A stretch of DNA of 64,000 nucleotides from Flavobacterium circumlabens. GTDB taxonomy: Bacteria; Bacteroidota; Bacteroidia; Flavobacteriales; Flavobacteriaceae. A program made the position numbers and the translations under genes. Positions 9,501-16,869 of the stretch are shown piece after piece. The stretch's first letter is position 1. Each line of letters opens with the position of its first letter. The notes under the pieces are model-generated. The model was not told the DNA's origin and did not search any database. It saw only the letters and a list, made by a program, of their open reading frames with translations. Where the stretch lies: NCBI RefSeq assembly GCF_004345565.1, contig NZ_SLWA01000002.1:620001-684000 (forward strand), in the 5' to 3' direction.

Positions 9501-10346
9501 ACTTCAAAAGTAATTACGCTGACTCCGAATACCAGTATAAATATCAGTTTAGTTCCCGGTTTTACGGGTTCTTCCTATACGGAATACTGGGGCGTTTGGA
9601 TTGATTACAACAAAAACAATCAGTTTGAAGCAACTGAAAAAGTGATTGATGGCCTTTCATCGAAAACTGCAGTAACAGGAAGTTTTACACCAATCAACTT
9701 TACCGGAACTACCCGTATGCGCGTCGTAATGAAATACAATGCAAATCCAACAACAGCCTGCGGTAATCTGGGGGACGGGGAAGTAGAAGATTATACGGTT
9801 ACGGCAGGGGTAACAAATCCTGTAACTTTGCCAACACCAATCAATCTTTCCAATGCAGGGGTTTATGCATCAGGCTTTTATGCTTCCTGGGCGACCATGC
9901 CTGAAGCGGCATCCTATGAAGTACAATTAAATAATTCAGGCTGGACAACAGTCGGCACTTCGGCAACCTACTATTTATGGATTCCGAAACAGGGTACACA
10001 AACTGTTTATGAATTCAGGGTAAGAGCCAAAAACGGAACAGCAGTGAGCGAATGGAGTGCTTCCCATACCATCGATCTGCAGTCCGGTAATCTGGGACTA
10101 TCAGCAATAGATGAGGTTAAATCATTTGCCATGTATCCAAATCCGGCTTCTGATATAGTCAACTTTAATTTTGGCAGTCTTGATATTTCCAAAGTCAGAA
10201 TAATGATTTACGACAGCACAGGGAATGTCGTTGGTGCAATGGACAATAACACTTCCTTCTCCGTAAATTCCCTAAGAAAAGGAGTCTATATGGTAATTGC
10301 CACAGACGGAAATTCTACAGAAAAGAAAAAGTTGTTAGTAGAATAA
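6516..10346 (+). CDS. Secreted M43 (pappalysin-like) metalloprotease with T9SS sorting domain
   Basis: A 1276-residue exported zinc protease. A signal peptide covers residues 1-20. The M43 domain (about 60-315) carries the zinc motif H231-E-F-G-H235-F-L-N-L-I-H241 and a downstream ENYMGYNG Met-turn. Two homologous beta-rich modules follow (about 335-600 and 600-865), each with ANDGxxTTSxT-like strands and a CYGW motif. Next come a fibronectin type III domain (about 868-945), a GEVED domain with DYNKNNQFE and GDGEVEDYTV (about 950-1095), a second FN3, and a type A T9SS sorting domain (about 1200-1276, MYPNPASD to KKKLLVE). It is expected on the cell surface or in the medium, producing peptides that the neighbouring prolyl peptidases can trim. 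Target protein unknown; collagen or gelatin is an inference from context. Confidence 0.92.
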   Translation: MKLKLLLFFLIFSVLKVSAQGLPCRTTEENAKVYRNHPASLQEKKDFDVFSKKFALQRKNKTSKEAAVTYTIPVVFHIYRDVQSGKTVTYEKIVNHLAQLNDDFNGRNADFQTVESFFQPRRGTINVEFKLAKKDPNGGCTSGVIFHPAKNGYGNGGGYDDQIAADAWDNTKYMNVYIQNDLYNDGATNNSGVAWYPNSDMTASNTARVVFNGAYLYDNSYSKEFSATLTHEFGHFLNLIHTFEGGCSGTDEVDDTPAEDAKHTLACTPGTNCSGDKVNFENYMGYNGAQGCYKMYTQGQISRMLAALEHPARKSLWQAQNLIDTGVNLAGSALLASVASFKEALINDGSFSTSSTVTLSGTKNFALSSGTLTSGTHFTHTFPAGITPVLTVNSNKQITITLTGKATSHALANNASGGITFLPAAFVGGIADLSCTALFFNFRFSDPYGIFFVDMPDVTVSSDLTWKYFEIAKGDDPAFGGWRFDANALKIETYAKRMVCENGTKNITLLASNTAVGPVSNMTVPGAFPNQLDLRTAAYTAWDGKTGYAGFDYLIDGLTCYGWFKITVNANGDGYTISEYAYNTQPNTPIYTGMTAKTAVVLSEGTLYESEANDGNITTSTTITLSTNNGTFTKSSGTWTEGTHYTITGVPAGLTATLSLQGTSKTVVTFTGKANAHLPANDAAVVITFKDAAITGGIATLDNASKTINLKFDAPYGIFYVNNTDYVASAAATWQFFSLGIGDNTDYGAWQFAAAALKMETYGKRLVGETGTRNISFIPEGTIIGASNTFVAPGSAYPDQLDLRTPAYTAWDNKTGYVGFEYKSRGRTCYGWMHVKVEAGGTGYTVLDFGYNTKPNESIKAGIQNTTTVPAPSNLTATAANLEVQLSWVNNATNATSIVIERAGSDAVFAEIATLAPTATTYTNSALTAGSTYQYKIRAKAAAVYSEYSNVVSAVIPNTALCTVQAANGYEFINAVTVGSFTHTSGKDTSGYTDYTSKVITLTPNTSINISLVPGFTGSSYTEYWGVWIDYNKNNQFEATEKVIDGLSSKTAVTGSFTPINFTGTTRMRVVMKYNANPTTACGNLGDGEVEDYTVTAGVTNPVTLPTPINLSNAGVYASGFYASWATMPEAASYEVQLNNSGWTTVGTSATYYLWIPKQGTQTVYEFRVRAKNGTAVSEWSASHTIDLQSGNLGLSAIDEVKSFAMYPNPASDIVNFNFGSLDISKVRIMIYDSTGNVVGAMDNNTSFSVNSLRKGVYMVIATDGNSTEKKKLLVE

Positions 10347-10369
10347 TTCATTTGTTAGTTAAAAGTAAA

Positions 10370-10406
10370 AGAGACTGTTCCATAAGTTGGGCAGTCTCTT
10401 TTTTTT
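10370..10406 (+). terminator. Rho-independent terminator after the metalloprotease gene
   Basis: The perfect 8-bp stem agagactg (10370-10377) / cagtctct (10392-10399) is followed by an uninterrupted T run. It lies 24 bp past the protease stop. Confidence 0.85.
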
Positions 10407-10445
10407 AGTTTGCAGTCACAGTCTCAAATTACGCAACAGTTTAAA

Positions 10446-10494
10446 CCTGAAACCTGAAACCTGAAACCTGAAACCTGAAACCTGAAACCTGAAA
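10446..10494. repeat. Seven perfect tandem copies of the heptamer CCTGAAA
   Basis: Seven exact head-to-tail 7-bp units lie between the terminator and the 3' end of the convergent peptidase gene. No reading frame crosses them. Copy number at such tracts commonly varies by slippage. Confidence 0.95.
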
Positions 10495-10500
10495 CTAAGA

Positions 10501-11712
10501 CTACAAACCAAACGGGTTATCAATACTCTCCATAGGAGTTGTAAACCACTTTGGCCCGGAAGCGGTCATATAAAAATGATCCTCATGACGAATTCCGAAT
10601 TGTCCAGGAATACAGATCATGGGTTCATTACTAACCACCATTCCTTCTTCTAAAAGGGTTGGATTTCCTCGCACCAAATACGGGTATTCATGAATGTCCA
10701 GTCCGGTGCCATGTCCTACACGATGCGGTAAGCCCGGAATTTCATAATCACCGCTTAATCCCGCTTCGGCCAGTACTTTTCGGGCGGCATCATCTACAGA
10801 ACCACAGGTAGCACCAATTTGAGCGGCATCAAAAGCAGCTTTTTGCGTTGCTTTTTCTAAGTTCCATATTTTTCTGTGTGCCTCGGTTGGTTTGCCGTAC
10901 ACATACGTTCGTGTGATATCAGACAAATAGCCTTCTAAACGGCAGCCGGTATCAATTAAAACAATATCGTTGTCCTTTAAATCCTGTGGAGCAGTAACCC
11001 CATGAGGATATTGTGAATCTTCTCCAAAAAGGACAATACAAAAATAAGAACCGGAAGGAATTCCGGCTTTGATATGGGCTTTGTTGATAAAATCAGTAAC
11101 CGTTTTTACTGCAATACCCGGGTATAAAATACGTGCAGCAGCTTTTTGAATTACCATCGTGATCTCTTTTGCCTGTTGAATGATGGCAATTTCAGCTGCG
11201 GATTTATGCATTCTGCAGCCCGCAGTTATGGGTTGTGCGTTTATAAAACTATAATTCAGATTGGTTTTGACCACATTATCGGCTAAAAAGTAAGCCGCAG
11301 ATTCGTCCAACGCAATGGTTCCGTTTTGAATGTTTTTACTTTCTAAAACAGCTCCAAACAACTCATACGGATTCTCATGTTCTTCCCAGAAATTTAGGTT
11401 TCCGTTCACTTGCAGGAAGGTTCTAAATGTACCTTCTTCAAATTTAGGAACAATATATTCGATACTTCCATCTTCAAAAAGCAGGGCTCCGACCATTCGT
11501 TCCGACGGATTCCATTTGGTTCCCGTAAAATAATACAGGTTGGTTCCGGCATTGAGGTAGATGGCTTTACAGTTTTGTTTTTTCAGAAGGACTGTTGCTT
11601 TTTGAATGCGCAACTGATATTCAGCTAATGCAATAGGCTGTACATCAAGGGTCATGTTTTGTATTTTCTCTAATTCTGTACTTGCGGTTGAACCGCCAAC
11701 TCCAATTGTCAT
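10501..11712 (-). CDS. M24 metallopeptidase (Xaa-Pro aminopeptidase/dipeptidase type)
   Basis: A 403-residue pita-bread peptidase. The N-terminal creatinase-like domain (about 30-170) is followed by the catalytic domain with all five metal-ligand positions: the two Asp of LIDTGCRLEGYLSDITRT, the His of RVGHGTGLDIHE, the Glu of SNEPM, and the Glu of IRHEDHFY. It has no signal peptide, so it acts in the cytoplasm, cleaving bonds next to proline in imported short peptides. It is convergent to the secreted protease and close to the hydroxyproline genes, which completes a proline-peptide set. The DIHEYPYLV stretch around the His ligand is typical of this family. Creatinase-type hydrolysis is a less likely alternative. 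Confidence 0.9.
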   Translation of the reverse strand: MTIGVGGSTASTELEKIQNMTLDVQPIALAEYQLRIQKATVLLKKQNCKAIYLNAGTNLYYFTGTKWNPSERMVGALLFEDGSIEYIVPKFEEGTFRTFLQVNGNLNFWEEHENPYELFGAVLESKNIQNGTIALDESAAYFLADNVVKTNLNYSFINAQPITAGCRMHKSAAEIAIIQQAKEITMVIQKAAARILYPGIAVKTVTDFINKAHIKAGIPSGSYFCIVLFGEDSQYPHGVTAPQDLKDNDIVLIDTGCRLEGYLSDITRTYVYGKPTEAHRKIWNLEKATQKAAFDAAQIGATCGSVDDAARKVLAEAGLSGDYEIPGLPHRVGHGTGLDIHEYPYLVRGNPTLLEEGMVVSNEPMICIPGQFGIRHEDHFYMTASGPKWFTTPMESIDNPFGL

Positions 11713-12074
11713 TTGCTTCTTTTTTAAGTTGTTTATATCTGCTTTGATTGTTAAGTGATAATTTTATAAATCAGTTTAGGTCAAAATTAAGCCACTATTT
11801 CGGGATTGTTATATTTTCACTTAAACCAGTTAAAATACTATAATTTACAGGTAATATAATATAAAGTCAGGTGCTAAAGTGCTTCGTTTTAAGTTCAACT
11901 GAAAGTTATATAAATGGGGCAGATCAAAATATTTCATTCCTTTTTCGTTTTGAAAGTTTATTTTTTTTGTACTTGGTTTCTTTCTTTTATTAACCTATGT
12001 GACAAAAAAATAATACAGTAATATCAATTTTATTATCTATTTTTGTTTAGACCAATTCTAAATAAAGATTAATA
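11713..12074. other. Divergent intergenic region between peptidase and LuxR regulator
   Basis: A very AT-rich stretch of 362 bp that must contain both divergent promoters. A TAnnTTTG -7 element (tatttttg, 12038-12045) precedes the regulator, but no TTG is well placed at -33. I see no ORF, no strong hairpin, and no riboswitch-like fold. Confidence 0.5.
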
Positions 12075-12701
12075 ATGAAAAACTTCCTTATTGCTGATTC
12101 TGAAAACCTACACATAATCGGGCTGAGATATACACTGAAAAAAATTGTAAAAAAAGCAAATTTAACCATTGTAAACTCTAAAGATGAGTTACTTAATCAT
12201 TTTGAGAAAAACAACGTAGAGTATCTTATCATAGATCCCAACAATATTTTTTTATTCTATGAAAACGACTTCAAGCAACTGCGAATGACTTTCCCGGATT
12301 GTAAAATCATCATTTTATCCTATTTTAAAAACAAACAAACCGTCAATAGTTTCTTACAGGACGGAATTGACGGTTTTATTTGCAAAGATTGTCAGGAACA
12401 GACCATTTTTGATGCCTTGTACAAGATTGAAAACGGGGAACGCTACTTCTGTCCTAAAACACTAAACGGACTGATGGACGTATTCGCTTTACCCAGTTCA
12501 GATGCCAGCCAAAAACTTACTTTCAGGGAATATGAAATTTTAAAACAAATTGCAAAGGGTAATGATGGAAAAAGTATCGCCTCTCATCTTTTTATCAGTA
12601 TTCATACTTTTAGAACACATCGGAAAAACATCATGAAAAAAACAGGCAAGCATACCACGCCGGAGCTTATATTATATGCCATTGAGAAAAAAATGATTTA
12701 A
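12075..12701 (+). CDS. LuxR/FixJ-type response regulator, probable regulator of the siderophore operon
   Basis: A 208-residue two-domain regulator. Residues 1-120 have receiver-domain shape, with an Asp8 acidic pocket residue, a candidate phospho-acceptor Asp54 in LIIDPNN, and the Lys of GFICKD. Residues about 145-205 form a LuxR-type helix-turn-helix (LTFREYEILKQIA, then FISIHTFRTHRKNIMKK). No histidine kinase is nearby. It sits on the same strand just upstream of the siderophore genes, separated from them by 173 bp that contain two matching dyad sites and a strong promoter, so operon control is a reasonable inference. The receiver is diverged and may not be phosphorylated. Confidence 0.85.
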   Translation: MKNFLIADSENLHIIGLRYTLKKIVKKANLTIVNSKDELLNHFEKNNVEYLIIDPNNIFLFYENDFKQLRMTFPDCKIIILSYFKNKQTVNSFLQDGIDGFICKDCQEQTIFDALYKIENGERYFCPKTLNGLMDVFALPSSDASQKLTFREYEILKQIAKGNDGKSIASHLFISIHTFRTHRKNIMKKTGKHTTPELILYAIEKKMI

Positions 12702-12739
12702 TTTTCGTTCAAATAATTATATATATACTAGTTATTTCC

Positions 12740-12755
12740 TACTATACATGTAGTA
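12740..12755. promoter_or_regulatory. Candidate operator dyad 1, TACTA-N6-TAGTA
   Basis: The 16-bp site tactatacatgtagta has 5-bp inverted arms around a 6-bp centre. The same arms and spacing recur 46 bp downstream next to the promoter. Binding by the adjacent LuxR-type regulator is a hypothesis. Confidence 0.45.
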
Positions 12756-12785
12756 CGCCTTATACCTCTTTTGTACAATTCTATT

Positions 12786-12801
12786 TACTACTGCTGTAGT
12801 A
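12786..12801. promoter_or_regulatory. Candidate operator dyad 2, TACTAC-N4-GTAGTA
   Basis: The 16-bp site tactactgctgtagta has perfect 6-bp inverted arms and abuts the -33 TTG of the promoter below. This position would allow a bound protein to touch RNA polymerase directly. Confidence 0.5.
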
Positions 12802-12832
12802 TTGACTTTATTTTGTATCGAATTTACTTTTG
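12802..12832 (+). promoter_or_regulatory. Bacteroidota-type promoter for the siderophore operon
   Basis: TTG at 12802-12804 and tacttttg (TAnnTTTG) at 12825-12832 are separated by 20 bp, matching the -33/-7 architecture of the primary sigma factor of Bacteroidota. The ATG of the decarboxylase is 42 bp further on. Confidence 0.7.
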
Positions 12833-12874
12833 CTGACAACTATTATTCAGAATCAATCTAAATAAATTAAGCAA

Positions 12875-14407
12875 ATGGAAGCAAAGGAACAGATAAGAAC
12901 AATTCAATTAAAGAGCGTATTAGAAACAGACCATCACAAGCATATCTTTTCTAATAATAAAAAGTCAGTCTCTCTTTATAAAAAGAGCATGAAAAAAGCA
13001 ATTAAGCTAATTGCCAATCATTTAGAAAACAGGGATACCCCCTTCACAGGGACAAGTATTACTGCAATCAGGGAAAAAATAGATGCAATAGCCCTTGAAG
13101 ATAATTATGGAGGAAAGAGTTTAGAGTATGTTTTAGACGAATTAAAAGACATTTATCTGAATGATTGCATCCATTTTCATGATCCAAAATACATCGCACA
13201 TCTCAATTGCCCTATTCTGACGCCGACCCTGGTGGCAGAGGCGTTTATCTCCTCTTTAAATTCCTCAATGGATACCTGGGATCAGAGTACCGGAGCCACT
13301 TTTATAGAATTGAAACTGGTAGAATGGACCATTGAAAAATTAGGTTATCCCCAAAGAGCTGACGGAATTTTCACCAGTGGCGGAACACAGTCCAATATGA
13401 TGGGACTGCTTTTGGCGCGCGATCATTATGTAAAAACACATTATAATATAGATCCTAAAATGGAAGGGCTTCCTGCCGATGCCTCAAAGTTCAGGGTTTT
13501 ATGTTCAGAGGTAAGTCATTTTAGCTTAAAAAAGAATTTAAGTTTATTAGGATTAGGTCAGAATGCCGTAGTTCCGGTAGCCGTTGATGAAGATTTTAAA
13601 ATGAATAGTCAGGCACTGAAAAAAGTAATCCAGCAACAAAAAGATTTAGGAAATATTCCGATAGCCATTGTGGGTACGGCGGGAACCACAGATTTTGGTT
13701 CTATAGATCCCTTAGCTGAAATAGCTGCAATAGCAGCAGAAAATAGATTGTGGTTTCACGTTGATGCCGCTTATGGCGGAGGATTACTGATCAGTGAAAA
13801 GCATAAAAATAAATTAGCCGGAATCGAACTTTCAGATTCCGTGACCATTGATTATCACAAAACATTTTACCAGCCGGTAAGTTCCAGCGGGTTTTTTATG
13901 AGAGACAAATCGTATGTCGATTACATCAAATACCACGCAGATTACCTGAATTCCAAAGAACAGGAAGACGAGGGAATTCCGAACATGGTCAAAAAGTCCA
14001 TACAGACCACGCGCAGGTTCGATGCCCTGAAATTATGGTTCACCCTAAGAATCATTGGTACGAAAGGACTAAGCACCTACATGGAAAAAGCAATAGACAA
14101 TGCCCTGTTTACCGCAAATTTACTGAGAAACAGAAACGATTTCGAATTGATACATCATCCGGAAATCAGCACTATTGTATTTCGTTACACACCCTGGAAA
14201 GCAGACGAAAGATCGTTCTGCGGCCTAAACAGTTACATTAGAAAAGCCATTTTTAACGAAGGAAAAGCCATTATAACCAGTACGAAAGTCTACAACGAAG
14301 TATTCCTGAAATTCACCTTGCTAAACCCACTTACTACTCCTGCCGATATTGAAGAGATTATCGCTTTAATCGTTAGTCACGGCCAGGAATATTCATTGAT
14401 AAATTAA
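12875..14407 (+). CDS. PLP-dependent group II decarboxylase (lysine/ornithine or diaminobutyrate type)
   Basis: A 510-residue fold-type I PLP enzyme of the DesA/DDC family. Visible landmarks are TSGGTQSNMMG for phosphate binding, HVDAAYGGGLLI with the ring-stacking Asp, and the Schiff-base Lys329 in IDYHKTFYQ. As first gene of a hydroxamate siderophore operon it should make the diamine backbone (cadaverine or putrescine) from lysine or ornithine, as DesA and BibA do in desferrioxamine and bisucaberin synthesis. The exact amino acid cannot be read from sequence. The gene is followed 7 bp later by the N-hydroxylase, so the two are co-translated. Confidence 0.87.
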   Translation: MEAKEQIRTIQLKSVLETDHHKHIFSNNKKSVSLYKKSMKKAIKLIANHLENRDTPFTGTSITAIREKIDAIALEDNYGGKSLEYVLDELKDIYLNDCIHFHDPKYIAHLNCPILTPTLVAEAFISSLNSSMDTWDQSTGATFIELKLVEWTIEKLGYPQRADGIFTSGGTQSNMMGLLLARDHYVKTHYNIDPKMEGLPADASKFRVLCSEVSHFSLKKNLSLLGLGQNAVVPVAVDEDFKMNSQALKKVIQQQKDLGNIPIAIVGTAGTTDFGSIDPLAEIAAIAAENRLWFHVDAAYGGGLLISEKHKNKLAGIELSDSVTIDYHKTFYQPVSSSGFFMRDKSYVDYIKYHADYLNSKEQEDEGIPNMVKKSIQTTRRFDALKLWFTLRIIGTKGLSTYMEKAIDNALFTANLLRNRNDFELIHHPEISTIVFRYTPWKADERSFCGLNSYIRKAIFNEGKAIITSTKVYNEVFLKFTLLNPLTTPADIEEIIALIVSHGQEYSLIN

Positions 14408-14414
14408 TACCCTT

Positions 14415-15746
14415 ATGGAAAATAAAATATACGACTTTATAGCTGTTGGTGTTGGACCTTTTAATCTGAGTTTAGCCTGCCTGACCGCACCCATTGAGAA
14501 CCTTGACGGTTTATTCTTTGACAAAAATGATTCTTTCAACTGGCATCCCGGAATGCTTTTGCAGGATACCACACTGCAGATTCCATTTCTGGCGGATCTG
14601 GTGACACTTGCCGACCCGACAAGTCCGTTTAGTTTTCTGAATTATATCAAAGAACAAGGTAAAATGTACTCGTTTTACATTCGTGAAAACTTTTTATTAC
14701 TGCGAAACGAATACAATCAGTATTGCCAGTGGGCGATTAAAAAATTACCGAATGTATTTTTCAATACAGAAGTTTCCACTATCGAATACGATGAAAATCA
14801 ATCGATCTACATCGTCAAAGCAGTTTGTACTAAAACCAATGCCATTACCTTCTACCAAACCAAAAAATTGGTATTAGGAACAGGAACAGCACCTCATATC
14901 CCGAAATCCTGCAAAGCCCTTAAAGGAAAAGCAGTGCATTCTTCCGGCTATATTCAGAATAAAGCAGCGCTTCAGCAACAAAAATCAATCACCGTATTAG
15001 GGAGCGGACAAAGTGCTGCCGAAGTATTTAATGATTTATTGCAGGAAATCGATGTTTATGGTTATCAGCTGAACTGGATTACGCGTTCGTCCCGTTTTTT
15101 CCCAATGGATTACAGCAAACTCACCTTAGAAATGACTTCACCGGAATATGTAGATTATTTCTACAGCCTTCCGTCGGAAAAAAGAGACTACCTGCTCAAA
15201 GATCAGAAACTGCTTTACAAAGGAATCAATAAAGACCTGATCGGAACGATTTTCGACACCATTTACACTAAAAAAGTAGTGACGGAAATAGATGTGAATT
15301 TAAGAACCAATGCAGCTTGCATCAAAGCAGATTACGAAGAGGAGAAGCAGTCTTTTGAATTGGAATTGCATCAGGTCGAACAGGATAAAAAATACCGTCA
15401 TACTACTGATGCATTGGTTTTGGCAACAGGGTACAGCTATGAACTGCCTCGTTTTATAGAAGGAATTTCATCCCGAATCCAATGGGACGAAAAAGGACGT
15501 TTTGACGCCAACAGAAATTACAGTATTGACAAAAACGGAGGCGAAATTTTTGTTCAGAATGCCGAACTGCATACGCACGGATTTGTCACACCGGATTTAG
15601 GAATGGCCTGTTATCGTAATTCTTATATCATCAAAGAAATCACGGGTACAGAACATTACAAAGTAGAAACCAAAATTGCTTTTCAGGAATTTGGGGTTGC
15701 CGTATCTGAGACGATTGAATCGAATGTATTTGAAGAAATCTCCTAA
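14415..15746 (+). CDS. Diamine/amino-acid N-hydroxylase (IucD/SidA/DesB family flavin monooxygenase)
   Basis: A 443-residue class B flavin monooxygenase. It has the FAD site VGVGPFNLSLACL near the N-terminus (GxGPxN form typical of the family), the NADPH site TVLGSGQSAAE (about residues 193-203), and the family's LATGY element about two thirds along. It hydroxylates the terminal amine of the decarboxylase product, giving the N-hydroxy group later acylated to a hydroxamate. Whether it prefers free lysine/ornithine or cadaverine/putrescine is undetermined; the gene order decarboxylase-hydroxylase matches DesA-DesB. It has no signal peptide and sits tightly inside the operon. Confidence 0.9.
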   Translation: MENKIYDFIAVGVGPFNLSLACLTAPIENLDGLFFDKNDSFNWHPGMLLQDTTLQIPFLADLVTLADPTSPFSFLNYIKEQGKMYSFYIRENFLLLRNEYNQYCQWAIKKLPNVFFNTEVSTIEYDENQSIYIVKAVCTKTNAITFYQTKKLVLGTGTAPHIPKSCKALKGKAVHSSGYIQNKAALQQQKSITVLGSGQSAAEVFNDLLQEIDVYGYQLNWITRSSRFFPMDYSKLTLEMTSPEYVDYFYSLPSEKRDYLLKDQKLLYKGINKDLIGTIFDTIYTKKVVTEIDVNLRTNAACIKADYEEEKQSFELELHQVEQDKKYRHTTDALVLATGYSYELPRFIEGISSRIQWDEKGRFDANRNYSIDKNGGEIFVQNAELHTHGFVTPDLGMACYRNSYIIKEITGTEHYKVETKIAFQEFGVAVSETIESNVFEEIS

Positions 15747-15756
15747 TTATAAAACG

Positions 15757-16857
15757 ATGGAAACACAACAAAAAAAGAGAATTTTAGCAATAGATATTAC
15801 CAGGGGAATGAGTGTGATTTTTATGATGATGATTCACACCATGCTGATTTACGGCACTATTCCGACACAAACCCACACTATTTTGGGAGAAATTACTTTA
15901 TGGCTGGGCAGAGGCACCACCTTGTTTTTAGTGAGTATGGGCATTTCATTTGTACTGTCAAGAAGACAAAGTTTTCAGAAAGTATGTAAAAGAGGTTTAT
16001 ACATTTTAGGAATTGGTTATGGCATGAACTTCCTGAAATTCCTGATACCCGAATTCCTGTTTGGCGGATTGCCCGAAGCCTTTGTGAGCGCCTACGGATT
16101 ACAATCAGGAACACTGCAAACCGGAATATTCTTTTTGCTTTTAGGAGACATTCTGCAATTGGCTGGTGTAACGCTGTTTATAATGGGAATTATCAACCAT
16201 TTCAGTACAAGTAAATATGTTCCGTTAATCGTGGCTTTGGCCATCATCGCAATTTCCAAGGAAGTGAGCGGTTACAGAATTGGAATTACCGGATTAGACT
16301 ATATCTGCGACTTATTTTTCAGCAATCAGTTTAATATTTATTTCCCTGTATTTCCGTGGAGTGCCTTTATTTTGCTGGGCATGTTTTTAGGAAGATGGTA
16401 TAAGGAATTAGAGGAAAATCAAACGGTATTTTTTAAGAAAATGCTAGTTCTCGGTTTTGTTTTTATTGGAATTGGCGGCGTATTGAATTTTACTAATTCC
16501 GAATATCATTTTGGGGATTACTATCATTTAGGTCCCGGCGGAAGCATTTTATTGCTGGGTGCCAATATGGTTTTTTACTGGCTGGTCAATTTTATAGTAC
16601 AGCTGTTTAAAGAAGACAATCCCGTTTTTAAAGCACTTATTTTCTGCAGTAAAAATGTAACCAGTTTGTATGTCATTCAATGGGTGCTGATCAATTGGGG
16701 CATGTATGCGATTGGTTTTTGGGAACACGACCAACTCACGGTTTTAGCTTTATTTCCGGTAGTAATAGGATTGAGTATTTCGATTCAGCTTGTCTACAAT
16801 TCCGTTCGTTCTCAATGGCGTGAAAAATGGTCTGCAGCACCATTATCAATTAACTAA
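15757..16857 (+). CDS. Polytopic membrane acyltransferase-like protein (DUF1624/HGSNAT-like)
   Basis: A 366-residue integral membrane protein with about ten hydrophobic segments. The N-terminal pattern RILAIDITRGMSVIFMMMIH, with the His in the first helix, is typical of the heparan-glucosaminide-acetyltransferase-like and related acyltransferase superfamily. The ATG at 15757 is preferred over an upstream TTG at 15676 because the longer form would overlap the hydroxylase by 71 bp. In this operon it may acylate a siderophore intermediate at the membrane or help export. Neither role can be shown from sequence, and no soluble pathway described for desferrioxamine needs such a protein. Confidence 0.75.
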   Translation: METQQKKRILAIDITRGMSVIFMMMIHTMLIYGTIPTQTHTILGEITLWLGRGTTLFLVSMGISFVLSRRQSFQKVCKRGLYILGIGYGMNFLKFLIPEFLFGGLPEAFVSAYGLQSGTLQTGIFFLLLGDILQLAGVTLFIMGIINHFSTSKYVPLIVALAIIAISKEVSGYRIGITGLDYICDLFFSNQFNIYFPVFPWSAFILLGMFLGRWYKELEENQTVFFKKMLVLGFVFIGIGGVLNFTNSEYHFGDYYHLGPGGSILLLGANMVFYWLVNFIVQLFKEDNPVFKALIFCSKNVTSLYVIQWVLINWGMYAIGFWEHDQLTVLALFPVVIGLSISIQLVYNSVRSQWREKWSAAPLSIN

Positions 16858-16869
16858 AACAACAGAGAA

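Noticed and set aside
10501..11712. Creatinase or methionine aminopeptidase
   Set aside because: Length with an N-terminal creatinase-like domain excludes methionine aminopeptidase; context and the HEYPYLV segment favour Xaa-Pro peptidase.
12740..12832. Fur box ahead of the siderophore operon
   Set aside because: No GATAATGATAATCATTATC-like 19-mer; the dyads have different arms (TACTA/TAGTA).
15676..15756. Upstream TTG start of the membrane acyltransferase
   Set aside because: It would overlap the hydroxylase by 71 bp; the ATG at 15757 lies 10 bp after that stop and begins the usual domain.
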